64,000 nucleotides of DNA from contig VTPC01090619.1 in the NCBI GenBank assembly GCA_011009095.1, positions 155,452 through 219,451 on the forward strand, in the 5' to 3' direction. The DNA comes from Ignelater luminosus. Taxonomy: Eukaryota; Arthropoda; Insecta; Coleoptera; Elateridae. Positions 48,747 to 61,800 of this stretch are shown here, one piece after another. Every line of letters starts with the position of its first letter. Within the stretch, counting starts at the first letter, position 1. The notes beneath the pieces are model-generated. The model was not told the origin of the DNA and made no database searches. It worked only from the letters and a program-made list of their open reading frames with translations. Both the position numbers and the translations under genes were made by a program.

Positions 48747-50033
48747 CCAGGTGTATACCTATGAAATGAGACTTTTTTTTTCAATTTTAAACGTTTATTA
48801 ACAAACAATGGTTACAAATTTAATATTCAAAATAATAGCCATTGCTAGCGACACATTTTACCCATCTCTCAGGCAATTTGTGAATGCCGCGCCAAAAAAA
48901 TTGGCCGTCTTTGGCCGCAAAAGAATCATCGAGCCATTTTTTGGCTTCTTCGTGAAAATTGAAGCGCTGCTCGGAAAGTGCGTGGCCCATCGATGCAAAC
49001 AAATGATAATCGGAAGGCGCCAAGTCTGGTGAGTAAGCCGCATGCACCAGCGGTTCCCAATCGTACGTCTCCACCAATTCCCGGGTCGCTCTTGTTCGAT
49101 GTGGTGGTGCATTGTCATCAAGAAAAATTACTTTGTGACGCCGATCGGTATATTTTGGGCGTTTTCGGTGTATAGCGCTGTTCAAATCGGCCAATTGTCG
49201 TTGGTAGCGTGCACCGTCAACTGTTTCACCTGGTTTTAATAGCTCGTACCAAATCATACCATGCTGATCCCAGAAAACACACAGCATTGCCTTGCGGCCG
49301 AAGCGATTTGGTTTGGCCGTTGATTTTGGCTTGTGGCCGGGCGGACCATACGATCGTTTACGCTTGGGATTGGAGAAATACACCCATTTTTCATCACCCG
49401 TAACGATTCGATGCAAAAAAGACTTCCTTTTGAACCGGGAGAGCAGCATTTCACAAGTGGTTTTTCGGTTCTCTTGCTGCCTTTCAGTCAGTTCATGCGG
49501 CACACATCTTCCGACCTTTAAAATCATGCCCATGTCTTTCAAACGTTTGCAAATGGTTTTTTGGGTCACTCCCAACTGCTCTGCCATCATTTCTTGCGTT
49601 TGACCATCATCTTCACTCAACAATGCTTGCAATTCGGTGTCCTCAAACTTTTTCGGTGGCCGGCCACGTTCCTCGTTCTCCACGCTAAAATTACCACTTC
49701 GGAATTTTTCAAACCACCTGAAGCACTGTGCTCTGCTTAGAGCATGTCCACCGTAAGCTTCTATAAGCATTTGATGAGCTTGAGAAGCGTTTTTCTTCAA
49801 CTGATAACAGAAAATCAACGATGTCCGCAAATCGTAGTTTGAAGGCACGAAATTCGACATTTTTAAGAGCGAAAAAAAATGCGTTGTTGTATGAAACATC
49901 ACAAACAATGAATTGAATATTGTTGACAGATGACAGACGAAAAAAATAAGACATTTGGGACAGTTTAAAAATACTCCTAGCGACATCTGTGGTCTAATAG
50001 CTGAAAGTCTCATTTCATAGGTATACACCTAGA
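48747..50033 (-). mobile_element. Mos1-like mariner, apparently intact
   Basis: About 1287 bp; Mos1 is 1286 bp. The 27-bp inverted repeats (48749-48775 and 50004-50030, starting AGGTGTATACCTATGAAATG) are identical. TA flanks both sides (48745-48746 and 50034-50035). The outermost two or three bases differ between ends (CC at the left, TCT on the complement at the right). It sits inside the hAT at 48312-50892. Confidence 0.92.
48820..49860 (-). CDS. Mariner transposase, mauritiana type, intact
   Basis: An open frame of 346 aa starting MSNFVPSNYDLRTSL, against 345 aa for Mos1, which it resembles along its whole length. The catalytic residues fall at the same positions as in Mos1: Asp156 (TGDEKW), Asp249 (FLDDNAPPH) and Asp284 (SPDLAPSDYHLF), so it is D,D34D. 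Also visible are the linker VPHEL (120-124) and the C-terminal WRGIHKLPERWVKCV. In the frame the open stretch reaches 50028, but the Met at 49860 matches the family start and lies in the usual place after the terminal repeat. No stop or frameshift is present. Residue 119 is Cys, where Mos1 has Trp, which might affect activity. Confidence 0.95.
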   Translation of the reverse strand: MSNFVPSNYDLRTSLIFCYQLKKNASQAHQMLIEAYGGHALSRAQCFRWFEKFRSGNFSVENEERGRPPKKFEDTELQALLSEDDGQTQEMMAEQLGVTQKTICKRLKDMGMILKVGRCVPHELTERQQENRKTTCEMLLSRFKRKSFLHRIVTGDEKWVYFSNPKRKRSYGPPGHKPKSTAKPNRFGRKAMLCVFWDQHGMIWYELLKPGETVDGARYQRQLADLNSAIHRKRPKYTDRRHKVIFLDDNAPPHRTRATRELVETYDWEPLVHAAYSPDLAPSDYHLFASMGHALSEQRFNFHEEAKKWLDDSFAAKDGQFFWRGIHKLPERWVKCVASNGYYFEY

Positions 50034-50409
50034 TAGCTCCATAGGCCCATACTAAGATTTTTAGTTTGGATATGTGGGGGCAATTCTAGCAATGTGACAG
50101 TTAGTACATAAGTATCTTAATGCAAAAAGTTTTATTAATTAAAAAACAAATGCTAACATAATGAACAATACATCCTAGCATTTATTTTTTTTTCTAATCA
50201 AAATTATTTTATACCTACATTAGACTTGAACGTACTTAAGCATCTCACAATTCTCTGTGCCTCATATTTGCCCTCACATACTTAAGTCAAATAAAAATTA
50301 TTGTAATAAACTATTTAAGATTTAAATAATAAAGGAAAAATCAAGTTTAACAGCTTTGCGCATGTGCATTCATAATATCTAAATTGTTGACATTGTTGAC
50401 ATAGTTGAC

Positions 50410-50813
50410 CAGTGTTGCCAACAATGGCGGTTTTTCGCCAAATTGGTGTTTTGCGGGATACTCATGGCGCGCAAAAGTTCTTGTTGGTGCTTGGCGCATT
50501 TTTTGGCGCTTAAAAATTGTTTAAGTTTAAACCTGTTTTGAATTTAAAATATAATAACTATTATTACTTTTATTGCATCTCAGCAATACAAGTTCTACAG
50601 GGAATCTTAATATATGTGCAATTTGAACCGGTATTCTACGGTGGTGCCCTTTAGTAAACGAACTGAGAATATACGTGATGTTGTTTAAATGAAAATTTTA
50701 CTGAGATTTAAATTGGCGCTTAATATGGCGCTTTTTTCATCTCAGATGGCGCTATTTGGCGCTTTGACGGAACATAACTGGCGCTTCTATAAGATAAAAT
50801 ATTGGCAACACTG
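50410..50813. mobile_element. hAT MITE, 404 bp
   Basis: Perfect 12-bp inverted repeats (CAGTGTTGCCAA at 50410-50421 and complement at 50802-50813) are flanked by a perfect 8-bp target duplication, tagttgac (50402-50409 and 50814-50821). TGGCGCTT words repeat inside. It is non-coding and inserted in the hAT at 48312-50892. Confidence 0.93.
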
Positions 50814-51199
50814 TAGTTGACATCAATAAGGTCATGTAAACAATTGATATTGTTGACATGTCAAGAATGAATTGTTGACACGCACATCACTGACCACCTC
50901 GCTTCGCCTCCATCACAAGATTGGAATGAATAAAATTTATACGTGAGTCATGTTGCAGTATGCGATTGGTAGTGTGTGCAGCAGCTGATTTAGTTGCCAA
51001 CTTCATTGTTTGTATCTTGCAACATAAACTCAGATGTGCTAAAAAATCGTGTTTGTTTTTCGTCGGTTTCAACAATATTGGATTAATTTTCTGTACCTCC
51101 GGCCACCTAATTGTGTTCTGTGAGTAATTCTCTACGTGCTGATACCATAAACTTGCTCTCAAAACGGCGCTTTCCTAGGGGTAGCTATATCGAACAATT

Positions 51200-52890
51200 A
51201 CCTACCATTGTACCGGAAAGACAAGTCTGAATGTATTTCCCGAAAACAGTCATGCACCTCATGCACTCAGGGATAGAATATTTCCACTAGCCGTTTATTT
51301 TTGTTCCAGTAGGAAAGTAACATTCTAAAATGTATGCTTTTGTTCAGTTGTAAATTGTAAATTAATTAATAAATTACAATAAATTATCTAATTATTATTA
51401 AACTCTATCAATAATCAAATTTGAAGTCAACTTTCCAATTTAAAATTGAATTTTTTATTCGCAATCTGTCACTTGTTTGGCTGTGTCTAAAGTACCGTCC
51501 TAACGTGATATACAGCCACGGCCTACTCTAATTGGAAAATTTAAATCTTCTTTGAATTAAAGTTTGTTTTTATTTTGCAGTGCTAACGTTTTTTCTTGGC
51601 TATTCTCTAGTTTTATTAAACACATTTGTTTATTTTTCGAAAGTAATATAAAGTATTGCAGACTACAGATAATTATATATGAATTAGCAAATAGAAACAA
51701 AAATACTGTTACGAATATAATTGCTAGAAAAGTTCCTATCGTACTATTCCAGAAAAGCCGCGTGCGTTATCGAATGTAACTAGAGAAGGATCGAGTGCAT
51801 CTTAGAAAGTTTCAGCAAATGTAAATGCGACACTGGCCAAATAAGTTAGTTGAATTCTTCCTTATAGTTTCAAGAAGAAGCATTGAAATTTGGATGCAAG
51901 TGTTATTTAATTGTAAGTAGTAATTATAAAAATGCTACAATAAGATAGCAAAAAGAGTAGAAAAAAAAAGTTAGAAATCAGAGATTAAGTTCTGTGTCCA
52001 GTATGTAATTAAGCAAATTGTAATTATTAAACACTTTAATAAGAATAAAATAAAATGTCGTGAAAAGCTGATAAAGTGTTTAAGTTCTTACCTGGAAATA
52101 AAACCATGATATTAATATACAGAGTATTTCTCAAATGATTGGAACGGCAGGTTCTCGAGGTAAGTTTAAAGCTAGTTTTTTATGTAAACCTAGATCCTAA
52201 CAGTATCATAGTTTCCTTCTAAGACTTCCGGTGTGAATTTGGTGATGGATACCACGGATACTACGTACCACCATCATAGGTGAAAATGTAGGGCGAGGCG
52301 AACACACCTTTTTGGAAAATCTATGTTACGCCACTTTAAAAAAGCAACTGCCGCAAATTTAAAATCTACGGAGAATTTGGGAAAATTTAGGAAAAAGTAC
52401 TACTTTGGTTTTCTCATAGGATACACCGTTTTCAAGTAAAATAGGATTTTCTGCATTGAACCACCATTGAAGATTTTCTTTAGATGACTGGAAAATTCCA
52501 TCTTACTCGCGCATTTTATAAAAAAAAGAGGAGAGTAATTTTTGTCATTAAATTAAAATTTAAAAACGAAGTTTTTCCGAAAAAGTGCAATTGCACTGTC
52601 CTACATCTTCTTTCATAGTGAATGTGTTGAAAACTGAAATTCGCATAATAACAGATTTCGTAAAGTAAAAAATTCTGTTATACGAGTAGTATTGCACGTA
52701 GTTTTGCGAGATTTAATTTTACTCAAAAATGAAAAAAGTACTCGTAAGAAAAAACCAAAGTGTCCTAAAATAATATTTTTAATGTTTTATATTCAAATAT
52801 ACACAACTATATCGTTTGTTTTAACAAACTACAAAAATCTGCTTAACAAACACAATAAAGCTAACAACTCATTAATTAAACTTCAAAGAA
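51200..52890. other. Intergenic, no gene seen
   Basis: Downstream of the minus-strand myosin gene. The open stretch 52692-53048 on the plus strand is antisense to the myosin end. Near 52119 there is a degenerate ATACAGAGTATT word. No recognised repeat. Confidence 0.45.
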
Positions 52891-52898
52891 CTAATTCG

Positions 52899-55800
52899 CT
52901 AAAATGCGGTACTTTTTTCTTTCTTACGTATGTAATCTGTGTAGGATGTTATCAAATCATCCATCTTATAACCCTGCGAAGTTTCACACAACAATTTCGT
53001 CGCCCTCATCATGTTACCAACAGTAAGATGGAAGAATGTATTTCCTGATGACCAGTTATTCAATTCAGAGAAGGCATGTGTTACCATTATATCCTGCAAA
53101 AATTGTGTTCAATAACGTACCAAAGACAACCAAAAAAAAACATTAAACGTACCTTTGTGGTAGGATGTATAACACTGACACCATGTTTGTTTATGGCTAT
53201 AACACATATTTCTGGGTAAGTAGGATCAGTTGCTTGCTTAACTTCAAAGAATGTTGATCCAAACGTAGGCCACTGATAAACTATTTCCAAAAACTTGACT
53301 TTGGCTTGCTCAGCTGTAAGTCTAGAATCATTGTTGTATGCATTAATAACATTTTTCTTCCATTCTGATAATGGTCCTGCTTTTATTATGTGTGAGGGTA
53401 TCAGTTCTTTCAGTATACCGGAATTATTCTCCAATATTGATATGTTATCATCATGTTTTGCACGATAAATAAGAGCGGCCAGTTTAATAGCATCTTGTTT
53501 AGTGCACTTATGGAATCCTCTCAGATATTTTGGTAGTTCTTGGTGATAGTGGAATATGTGATCTGCGTTAAGATCACGTCCAGGTACTGTATTAACCCAT
53601 AATTTCTTCATGAAGAATACTTGATATTGAGCTTGAATTGGAGCGGCAGTATTCCAACTAGGTTTAGTCTTTCTCATCCAATCAATAAGTTCATGTAAGA
53701 AATCATAGAAGAATGAGTCATCAGGAATTGAAAATACTTTGTCGGAAATCATAACGAACAAACTAAATCCATCGCTAGATTTCAAACCAAGTCTGTCAGC
53801 AATTGTTGAACATAAATCTGATGCTTTAGTCACAGAATCAATTTCAACCGCTTCATCTGTATCATCAGGGAAGTAAATCTTATGATAAATTTGCATGCTG
53901 CGATGTTGTATAGCATCAACTTCAATTGAGTATGGAGGGAACCTACGGGGTCCAACCTTTTGTGTTCGCTGCAAGCGTTTTAAGCAAGGTTCGACAAACG
54001 GATGTGTTCTTGATTTTAAGAACTTATTTAATTCAACCATTAACGATGCACTACCAATAAAAAGACCTGTAGCTAGATACATTAATTCCCATCCGTGTTC
54101 TTCACTACTTGATAAACGATTATATGTTAACTGACGCATAATTTGACAGTAAATCTCGTCTTTCAACAAATCATTCTTCAAGGCTTCTACAAATATATCG
54201 TCAGTAAATTCATTACTGACTTTAGGTTTAGCACTAGGTAGATCACCCATATACTTTAATATTGCTGTAAATGCATCACAAGCCTTTCTACTGGCCTGTT
54301 CGTCTGTTAGCAATTTTTGTAGTAATGGTTGGTGGATTGGTTGATTTGTATACTTCCAAAGTGCTTCTTGCGAGCTTCTTCTTGCAGCAGTAAGCACTGT
54401 AGTTTGCTTAGCAGTCGCTCTTCTTCCGGATCTAAAGTGCTCATCAGCATAATGTGCAAGCGTATACAATTTCATTCGTTGGATTGTACTCATCTCAGGA
54501 GCTGTAGGTTGACGAGCTTCAAATACGCCATCTTTCTTAAATGCCGCAAGTACATCATCAGGTGGTTTTCTCATAGTAGGTAGAATTTGAACGACTTCCG
54601 TGGGAAAATCCCCAACTCGTCCATTACACTCTCCATAACCCCAAGTGACTGATATTAAAGATTCTCCGTTCAAACCATTTTTGAGAACAATTAAATCACC
54701 CTTTTTAAATGATAAGAATGAAGCAGCTTCTCCTGGGTGTTTGTAATCTTGTATGGCCACGCAATAATAAGATCGTTTCTTAAGACCATCCAATAGATAA
54801 ACCACCAATTTATTTAAATTTTCTACGTCTGGACAATGAAAAACAAATTCTTCCTTTCGTATAGTCCGCAGTGTAAATTTATGTAACATATCTCTCTGAC
54901 TTCGTTCATATCCTACATATGCAATATCTACAAAAGCCAATTCTAACAAAATTTGTTCTTGATCATCAATCATGTAAACGCCTGTCCAGTTGACAGCTAT
55001 AATCATATTATTTTTAGGCAGTTCTGGTCCAGAAATTCTAACAGCTTCGAAGAATCTAGAGAATAAGATTGGCCAAACAGCTTTCGAATACTTAACCATG
55101 TCCTCTTTTGCTTTTATAGCCGGATATCTTTGTTTAACAGATGCACTTCTAGCAAAAGCGTCCATAATCTTCTTTTCCCAATAGTCGGTACGTTCTCCCT
55201 TTTTCACCAAAACTTCTGGCAAATATTCACCAATTCTGGTATGTAAAACATTTTGATCCATGCGAGCCCCATTTTCTACATAATACTGTTGCGCAATCAG
55301 TGTAGCCACGTCACCTTCTGTATTACAACGGTATTCACCATATTTTAATCCACGAATAATTTGATGATAAATAAGATCAGTGGCAACAGCATCTTCGCAT
55401 GGATCATGCCATGGCGTAAATAACTCTTTTCTAAAGAACAAACTCCAAGAAGCCGCTCTTTCCTGATAACCTTGTTCTTTAGCGTATTGCTCACATTGTG
55501 AAATCGCATCCATTACATGATCTGCGTCGCTGCCCAAAGACATCACTTTATCATACAGCGTGATAAACAATGAAAATCCAAAAGTATCCTTCAGATTGAG
55601 GTTTAACGCAATTTGCTGACAAACTTCATGAGAAGTACTTGCTGAATCGACTTCGATCGTTTTACTATTTCTATCCATGAACGTAACATTTAGATTAATA
55701 GCATCTTTATTCTTCGTGGCTTGTAGTTCCAACCAACTGGGTGGTTGGGTTCTTGCTCCATTTTTAAAGGTTCGATTTAGTCTGCCTTCACAATAAGGTG

Positions 55801-58800
55801 CATAGCCTGGTGGACCGTCACGTATAAAAGCTCGAAGATAATTTACAAATCGTTCTGTAGGTGGGAAACAACCGACGCATAACGATAATAAAATCCATCC
55901 TCGAGCATGTGATGATTTTGATGGATTGTTTGTTAACTGCTTACAGATTTGGCAAAAGATCTCGTCTCTAAAACAAATCATAGATTAAAGACAAATATAA
56001 AAATATTATGTTAAAAGTTGTGAATAGGTAATTATTGTTGCTGACTATCAACCCAAAATTGTCAGTCCTAAGATTTTTTTTACTTATTTACTTAATCCTA
56101 AGACTTTCTACCTACGGATGGGTGTGAAGCATGCGGTTTTATGTGATTACTGTGAGTCACATATTAGAAATTCATACCGGAACCGAATAGATTTTAGTAG
56201 ATAGCGAAATGACCATAGCAGCTGAGATCACGAGATCCAAAGAAAACGCGAGCAGAAGCCTCAATCACATCACAGCAATACCAAAGTTATGCATTGATAG
56301 TCTATGTTTCTAAATTGTACTTAGATTACTTACAAACCGGCACTTATTATGAATGTTCACAGTAACGTTCTAGAAATATAGAACCGTCGTGATTTGCAAC
56401 TTTGCCTGAAGAAGCGAGGAAAAACCATGATCAGGGCTAGATTCAAGCTATTTTTTTGGCCTTAACGGTAAACAGAATTGATTTTCTAGAGAGATGGGAG
56501 GGACATACAAGTGCAATACAGATAGTGCCAGAAGTTGGGTTTGTGGAAAAGTGGACACAAAGTCTTGTGGTGACCCAAATGGCAGCGCGACATTGTTGTG
56601 TTGTGGTGGCGGTTAAAGCATTCGAGATGCCAGAGGAGTGATGCGAGCGACGGTTCCTCGTTGTTAGTATCAGAAAAGAGTTGGTTGTGTTGCGTTGATG
56701 AAGTTGTTAATGTTGAGTTGTGTCGTCTGTGCTGTGATATGTTGCATTGTGTTATCACTAAGGAAAACAGCTGTAAAACCTTAGTGAAAACAGTTAGCCC
56801 GATAATTAATCCCTAGACCTCCTTGCTCGGTAATTTCACGGAGGAAAGTGAGTGAAGCCCTTATTTGTATTCGAAGAGAGGTGCCGACAAGAATGTTCAC
56901 CAAGTTGAGGGTCAGGTTGTTACATAAAAACGGATGGAAGACGCTTTGAGTTTATCTCTGGATTTCTTCTTCTCTCTTCATAAATTCGAGGCACGGACAA
57001 ATCCACCGCCCGGTCACATACTTCCTAGGAAGGAGAGAGCGTTCCACGCGAAGAATCCTGCCGCAGCTTGTCCTTTTCTTCTGCCTAAGTCTGGCCATCG
57101 CGCATGGCGGTGCGGTGATTCTGATAAAGATTTTGTAAGTGCGTATAACGCCCGTTGGTGGAAGACTGAGGTACAATGTTCAGTCACTGCTTCAGCTTAT
57201 CCCTCTATTTCAGCGTAGGAGTGAAAGTGATGCCACTATTCTACTGTAGCCCCCCTAATGGAATAAGACGTTGGTTTTTTGACGGTTCGGTTTGATTCTC
57301 TACGTTTGAAACCAAATCTCCAGTCGTCTGAGTTCGAATGCCAGGTTTCTCGATTTTTTGGTGAAAGTTCGAGACGTTACCTACATGAGTATCGTCCTCA
57401 AATTGGAACGGCAGACATTGGGATCCTCGGATCGGAAGATGTTGTGGCAGGAAAAGATAAATTAGAAAGATGAAAAAATAGTTCCTCAAGGAATACAGTG
57501 TTGGTGAAAAGACAAATAGCTGCTAATTAGCCAGTCAGATCTTGTCGAAAGCGTCGGAAGTTAAAGGCTACCGTGACTCGGTGTGGAGGCAGATAATAGG
57601 ATCCGTGGTGGATCTGCTAGAACGGAATCCAGTCTGATTATCAGGAAGAAAGTTCTGAACGGCTAGAAATTCTCGGAGTCTATTTGTCAATATCCTCTTG
57701 AAAACTTTACGTATGACGTTAAGGAGACAATAGTTGTTAATGAGGATAAGGAGGGCATTCGCGGCAGGTGGCAAGTAGTAGAAAGCTCTTTTGGTAAGAA
57801 AATCGTTGCCTGGAGAGGAATTCTTGCCTGATGCTGAAAGCCTCACGTCCTCTAGAATTACACTAATGGTGTATGGGAGGAAGCTGGCGGTTTTCGGAAG
57901 TGAAACATGGTGGTGGAAGGGGGGGTGATGCCAGGATCCAAGCAAACATTATAGTTGACGTTGTGGAGGGCTCGGGAGTCAAACAAAAAATCATCCGGTA
58001 GATAGACTTTTTCGATAACATCGCCGAAGACGTTTGGCTTATTCTGGAAGTCGGTGATTACGTATATAATTGTCTTGGGTGAGGTAGGATTCTTTTTGAC
58101 TTTTTCAGGACTCGGAGCTTCTGTCAAAATCTATTGCCCATACGGTGATCCAAGCTCGGTTCTACTATGTTTTCAGCACTGGATCGTAATGCGGAAGAAT
58201 TCTCTGTACACTCGTTGCTTAGGGTTAATGATTCTCTCGGGAGCGGAAGCTTGAACAGCGCCTTTGACAATGATGATTACTTAGTAGACGGTGAGCTCGA
58301 TTTCTTCTACTCTGTCTAGTGGTGGGAGATTATTTTCTACGTGTATCTGGAACTCTTCCTAGTGACCGTTGTATCGGTCTTTAATGGTGCGACAAGTGTT
58401 GTAGAGTATTCGCATTTCAAGTAGGGTGGAGTCGGCGACCAGGAGAAAACGATCGGAAGAAATGGGGGTGGCGATGAAAGAAGTTTTGTGGGGTTTCTCG
58501 AACAGCTAAAATCGGTCGGAAAATCAAAAGAGTTGACAGAAAGCAGGTTACGGAGCAAGATGTATAACGAGAAGGCGTAGACAGTGTTGCTGTCATGGAA
58601 GCGGCACAGTTGTGTAGGTGCAAGAATTATTCCGGAAAGGTTGCGGTGTAATTGTAGCAAGAATAATTTATTTCTCGTGGTAAGACTGAAACTAAGACAC
58701 CCATGTAAGACTGTAAAGTTTTATACAGAAAGAAGGTTGAAACATCGTTGCCTCGTTCATGAAGCAATAAAATAGCGGTTTTTTAGGGAGAGTTAGACTA

Positions 58801-61800
58801 TCCTTCTCTCTCTAAGTAATTAACAATAATTATCTTATGAGAGGTTAGTGGCAATCAAATTAGATGCAAAAATATTTACAATGAAGGAAGACCTAGTAAA
58901 ACTAATAATGAAAGGTTTTAGAAATTGAGAATAAAAAAAAGATAACCAATCCAAAATTACCTCAGTTCAGGACGTAAGATACCATGCCCAATAATAAAAT
59001 GTAATTTCTCCAAATTTGTTGTTCTTCGAGAATTTAACCATTCACTGTAACTATCAGCTGCAAAATTATCTTCGACCAAACCTCTACGAACATCCTCCAA
59101 CAACTTATTTTTGCGTTTTAAAGTCATATTTATTAGTTTCTGTCTTTCCATTTTGCCCAAAGTTGCATGACGTTTCTCTTCACTAAGAATTTCCTGTAAG
59201 GTACAATAATTTGCAAATAAAAGATAAAACCACAAATAGAATTGGTTTGACTGTTTTCATACCCGGAACTCTTTTCTGTTGGTAAAACTTCTGCTTAATG
59301 TTTGGGTAAGTTTGTTCATAATATTTTCTTTCGTTGTAGTATTTTCTTCAAATTTAGGTTCAGGTAAATCGCCCATAAATCTTAAAATAGTAATCCACAA
59401 CGCTTGAGCTGCAATTACATCATCAGGAGTAGGCAAGTCCAAAAGTGATTCCTTAAGTTGTTTCTTTGAGTATTGAGGATTTGTATTCTTAACAAAGTAG
59501 GTCGCAGCAAATTTACGGAAGTTATAAGCAGACAAATCTTCTTCTTGGCCATGAATAAAATCAATGTCTTCACCATCTTTCAACATTCCCTAGAAATATT
59601 GCACGTTTAATATAAATAGTATATAGTTAATTCTAAATTAAAGATTACCATAAGTGTTTCGTTTCTTCTTTTAACCGGAGTGGATGCAAAACCATTTAAG
59701 AAGTCAAATTCATTGTCTACGATTTCATCAGCGTTTATATTATCTTCTTCAATAATTTCTTGTTCTTTTAGAATGTATTCTTTATTTAATTCGGCCAACC
59801 GTTTTTGCATGTTAGTTTCAGCTATGTGCTTGTAGTTCTTGTTGCCTGCTTTCTTCAAATCCTTTTCTTCTTTATTCTTTAGCTTAACAATAGCAACAAT
59901 TTTACCCCACTGTTGTTTATGTCGCATTACGTAACCTTTACAAAGAGGTTGTAGTTTCTGAATAATTCCACGGGATTTTTTGTAATCATAAGTAACATGT
60001 CTAGCTGCAATAGCTGCCTGTAACCGTTGATATCCATTACGCATAATCAAATAACGAGTACGGTAACCTCGAGCACGGAAATGCTTTTGCGTAGCTAAAG
60101 CTGCAGCCTTTAATTTTAAATATCTTCTTCTGTATATCCAACCCTTAATAGCCTTTTGAAGTACTAGAATGTATTTAGCCAAGATTCTACTACGTTCTTT
60201 TTCTAAGAACTCATTTTGTAGATCTTTAAGGAATATTCTGGTATTTCCAAATTGATAATCTTCATCACCTGTAAATACATTTGCGCAAATCTTTTTGGAA
60301 GCTTCTTTACAATTTGTTTTGTGAGCTGGAGGTATGTTTTTGCCCAAATGTCTAAAACGTTCTACGAATTCTGTGTAAGTGTATCGTATTGGATAACCTG
60401 CTTGGCGAATACGCGCTGTTTCCATCATTCCAGAATAACGCAATTGTCGGCAACACAGTGCTCTATCAAACATCTAAAATATAAAACAATTTGAATAGAA
60501 AAAGAATATGAAAATAAATTTTGTAATTACTTGAGCTTTCTTGTCTTCATTTGGCTTAATACATCTAATAAAATATGGATGGCAAGCATTTAAAGTTCGC
60601 ATGAGTACATCCAAAGATGTTCGAAACTGCGAAGATAATGTAACCATTCGTTTGTTATTGTTATCCTGACTTAAATCGTTTTCGAATAATTTCCTTAAAT
60701 AAACATTTTCGGATTTTTGAATTAATTGCTTCAAGTCTTGACTGAAAGTATCTCGATTCTTTTCTAGAAAACCTGAAACATTTTAAATAATTTTAGAATT
60801 TCATTTCAAAATGTCTCGATGGAAATAATAATATACATACCTAATACAATACATTAATAAGTAAACACGCCCTAATTAGGTTATGTCCAATAGGTTTTGG
60901 GGTAACCCAATGGGCAGAAATAATGATAGTAGCTTCATTAGAAAGATGTGCAAAGTTGTTTAGATCACAGATACATACGATTTGATATAATGTGACTGCA
61001 AAAAGATAGGGTGGTATACCGTAGCCCAAGAAAAATTCACTGAGAGTCTTTTACTCAAATCCTGATCAAAGTCTTCGAACGGTTAATGATGACATTAAGG
61101 ATAGATACGGCCTTAAGATTGCCGTAGAACAATTAGAGGAGGGCATAACCTCAGCCTACAATGACAATTGCCAGCACAATCAGGACTGACTGCGTACAAC
61201 AAAACCATTAGAAAGGCAAAAAGAAATACCTGAAGAAGGCACTGTGAGGAGGTTGACAGGACTCCAACGTGTACTCTCAAAAGGAAATCGGAAAGCCATA
61301 ACAACTTTAAAATTTCCAACAGGTGGCTTCACCAAGCCAGGGAATTAGACAATGGGAGAGCTGTTAAGTTCAACAATAATAAAGAATGCAGATGAGAACT
61401 AACGCAACACAATTCTGACAGAACCTTCAAACAGGGCAGTCAGTTTTGGGGAAAGAATTTCGTATGACATAGGTCGAACAGGCCATTAATTCAGTTGCAC
61501 CTTATAAATCTCGTGGTCCTAATAGGATTCTTCCAGCAATGCTACAGCAGTGAATAGATATTCTAACAAGCAGACTCGTCAGAATCTACATATCAAACCC
61601 AGGTATGTGTTATATCCCAATGAAATGAAAGCACGTTAGGGTAGCATATTTATATTTAAACCAGGAAGATCAACTGTAAGAGTGAGGTTCCTAAGGCCAA
61701 TCAATCTCATGTCTACAACATTAGAAAAACTGTTAGATATACATATTAAAAAAGCGTTAAAAAAGTGAAGACGACTAAAATAAAATAGAAATGATACTGA

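Larger units (their letters stand above)
48312..50892. mobile_element. Non-autonomous hAT, host of two insertions
   Basis: Ends are CAGTGATGTGCGT (48312) and its complement (50892), flanked by atcacctc (48304-48311) and accacctc (50893-50900), an 8-bp duplication matching at 7 of 8. Subterminal GTCAACAAT words are dense at both ends. The total length is 2581 bp, of which a mariner (48747-50033) and a hAT MITE (50410-50813) are later insertions. Its own sequence is about 0.88 kb and codes for nothing longer than 43 aa. Confidence 0.85.
47753..51195. mobile_element. Non-autonomous element with internal tandem array
   Basis: Inverted arms at 47753-47773 and 51175-51195 (starting GTTCGATATA, then CTACCCCTAG) match at 20 of 21 positions and face each other as terminal repeats should. 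Without the later 2.6 kb hAT insertion the element would be about 0.86 kb. Its middle is the 80-bp tandem array. No transposase belongs to it and no target duplication is clear, so the boundaries are inferred. Confidence 0.5.
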
